From: Leadbettera azotonutricia ZAS-9
GTDB lineage: Bacteria > Spirochaetota > Spirochaetia > Treponematales > Breznakiellaceae
Length of the DNA: 64,000 nucleotides
Direction: 5' to 3'
Assembly: GCF_000214355.1 (NCBI RefSeq)
Contig: NC_015577.1
Location: 372,001 to 436,000 of the forward strand
Numbering within the stretch: the first letter of the stretch is position 1; every line of letters starts with the position of its first letter. The notes beneath the pieces are model-generated. The model saw nothing but the letters and a program-made list of their open reading frames with translations. It was not told the DNA's origin and did not search any database. The position numbers were made by a program, and so were the translations under genes. Of the stretch, positions 62,859 to 64,000 are shown in pieces.

Positions 62859-64000
62859 ACACGGCCCTTGATATTTTATGGACTATTAAATCTGTATCTT
62901 TATCAATAAACGATAAACTAACATTCAAAGTTCTACCTGATAAGGTTGATGCAATAAAAAAATATCTAAAAGAAAGTAATATAAGTGTTGATGACTTATC
63001 TACAACTGATGAAATTAAATTAAACAAATCGTTTTATGAACAATATAATATTCAGCCTTATGATAGCTTTAATACTTTTTTTAACCGATTCAAGACATCA
63101 GATATTGGTGGTAGAATTATTGTCATCTTGCAGGAAAAAGACAATGATTTTGTCGTGTTTGGAAAACATGGAAATCCAGAAGCATATTTTTATCCTTCGG
63201 GAGAACGTGATATAAAAACACCAAATTATTATTATCTAACAAAAATAAAAGAAGATTTTATACCCAAGATAGCAGATTACACTGATACAGCACATACAAA
63301 ATATATTTTTCTTTCCCCGGAATGTGGTAAATTTGAACTTTTTTATGGTGTATCACCAGATAAAATGGAAACAACCAAACCACTTGAAAATATCTATACA
63401 AATATTAAAGACATTTTAACCCGTCCAAAGGGATGGGAATATATAATGAAAAATCGGATAATCAGAAGCCTTGAAATTATTGAACAATCAGGACAGCGTT
63501 TTTATTGGTTGATTGACAATCTTGACCAACTCATTGAAGCAACATTAAGAGATTATGAGCTGTTCCTGACCTCACATAAACATGAAACAATTATAGAAAA
63601 ATATGAACTGGAAAAAGATTTTTTTGCAGATAAAATCAGAGCAATTCTTGAGAGAATCTCTACAAATTTATTATCTATTCCTATTACCTTTTCTGCCGCA
63701 CTTTTTGGATTTAGAGAAGTCACTGAAAAATGGTTAATTAATATTTTTCTTATCGCCTTGGCTGTATTTGTCTGTTTTTCATGTGTTATCCAGGGGATAT
63801 TTATTTCAGAATTATCAGTAATAAAAAAAGAAATTTATTCAAAAATAGATTATTTTTCACGGGGATTGTCTTTCTTACGGGAAAGATTTAATGTTATTTC
63901 GAGACCTCTAATTAATAAAATTATTTTTTTACAAATATTAACAATTATTGTAATAGTTGTTTTTATCGGCTTATATTTACTCTTAGCAAACAATTATATA
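62846..64000 (+). CDS. membrane protein coupled to the NdpA-like gene (3' partial)
   Basis: An ORF of at least 385 codons begins at the ATG at 62846 inside the end of the NdpA-like gene and is still open at the window edge. The first 270 residues are soluble and charged (MENLNTALDILWTIKSVSLS; FVVFGKHGNPEAYFYPSGE). They are followed by LLSIPITFSAALFGF and WLINIFLIALAVFVCFSCVI as membrane helices, and a final helix LQILTIIVIVVFIGLYLLL. I do not recognise the family. It is probably the membrane partner of the NdpA-like protein. Confidence 0.75.
   Translation, partial: MENLNTALDILWTIKSVSLSINDKLTFKVLPDKVDAIKKYLKESNISVDDLSTTDEIKLNKSFYEQYNIQPYDSFNTFFNRFKTSDIGGRIIVILQEKDNDFVVFGKHGNPEAYFYPSGERDIKTPNYYYLTKIKEDFIPKIADYTDTAHTKYIFLSPECGKFELFYGVSPDKMETTKPLENIYTNIKDILTRPKGWEYIMKNRIIRSLEIIEQSGQRFYWLIDNLDQLIEATLRDYELFLTSHKHETIIEKYELEKDFFADKIRAILERISTNLLSIPITFSAALFGFREVTEKWLINIFLIALAVFVCFSCVIQGIFISELSVIKKEIYSKIDYFSRGLSFLRERFNVISRPLINKIIFLQILTIIVIVVFIGLYLLLANNYI

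Overview
The window looks like a chromosome segment of a spirochaete, most probably a gut Treponema. That assignment is inferred from gene content: an [FeFe]-hydrogenase signalling cluster, HDOD and CHASE2-cyclase/FecR signalling genes, and a ThrRS without its TGS domain. Base composition is mosaic. A moderate-GC core is broken by AT-rich islands (about 17.15-21.9 kb and 61.6-64 kb) and by a very G/C-rich stretch (49.4-51.25 kb).

Layout. 1-5.1 kb is a tightly packed + strand redox-sensing operon: a PAS-linked sensory [FeFe] hydrogenase (5' end outside the window), a second ferredoxin-domain [FeFe] hydrogenase, a SpoIIE/PP2C phosphatase, a thioredoxin-like [2Fe-2S] ferredoxin and Rex, followed 3 bp later by a mannitol-dehydrogenase-family enzyme. 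7-12.4 kb has an ABC exporter, an Na+/H+ antiporter split by a frameshift, an ECF-like sigma factor and a CmpB-like membrane protein. 12.5-17.1 kb holds a frameshifted HATPase-HDOD gene, a membrane hydrolase-like protein, a NIF3 protein and lspA. 17.15-21.9 kb is an AT-rich defence-like island: an ADP-ribosylglycohydrolase, a wrecked Phd-Doc toxin-antitoxin pair and two overlapping DUF262 genes, the second with an HNH/DUF1524-like end. 22-33.5 kb is housekeeping and metabolism: a divergent unknown/AAA+ pair, FGGY kinase, EEP lipoprotein, DeoR regulator, nitroreductase, thrS behind a T-box leader, a Phd/VapC pair with a 36-bp palindromic operator, and hxlB.

33.5-47.7 kb is a long minus-strand run: an FtsX/LolD-type ABC system, a glycosyltransferase, a TPR protein, and an envelope-signalling operon (lipoprotein, two paralogous envelope proteins, FecR protein, CHASE2-adenylate/guanylate cyclase). 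One paralogue is cut by an amber codon at a conserved Trp position. An IS with doubled terminal repeats lies at 48.02-49.42 kb. Next come about 1.8 kb without convincing genes but packed with perfect hairpins, identical-loop hairpins, a 17-bp long-range inverted repeat and repeated modules. This is the best candidate here for an undescribed system: a large ornate noncoding RNA. 51.7-61.5 kb is an incomplete prophage-type module on the minus strand (head-tail connector, tail, lysis, structural genes and a D5-type primase-helicase) with no terminase, portal, capsid or recognisable tape measure. The right edge has an AT-rich two-gene unit, a YejK/NdpA-family nucleoid protein overlapping a membrane protein that runs off the window, which resembles a defence cassette in layout.

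Several genes are broken by single-base changes in homopolymers or by a nonsense codon (near 10.32, 13.75, 18.39 and 39.62 kb). From sequence alone I cannot tell real decay or recoding from assembly errors.
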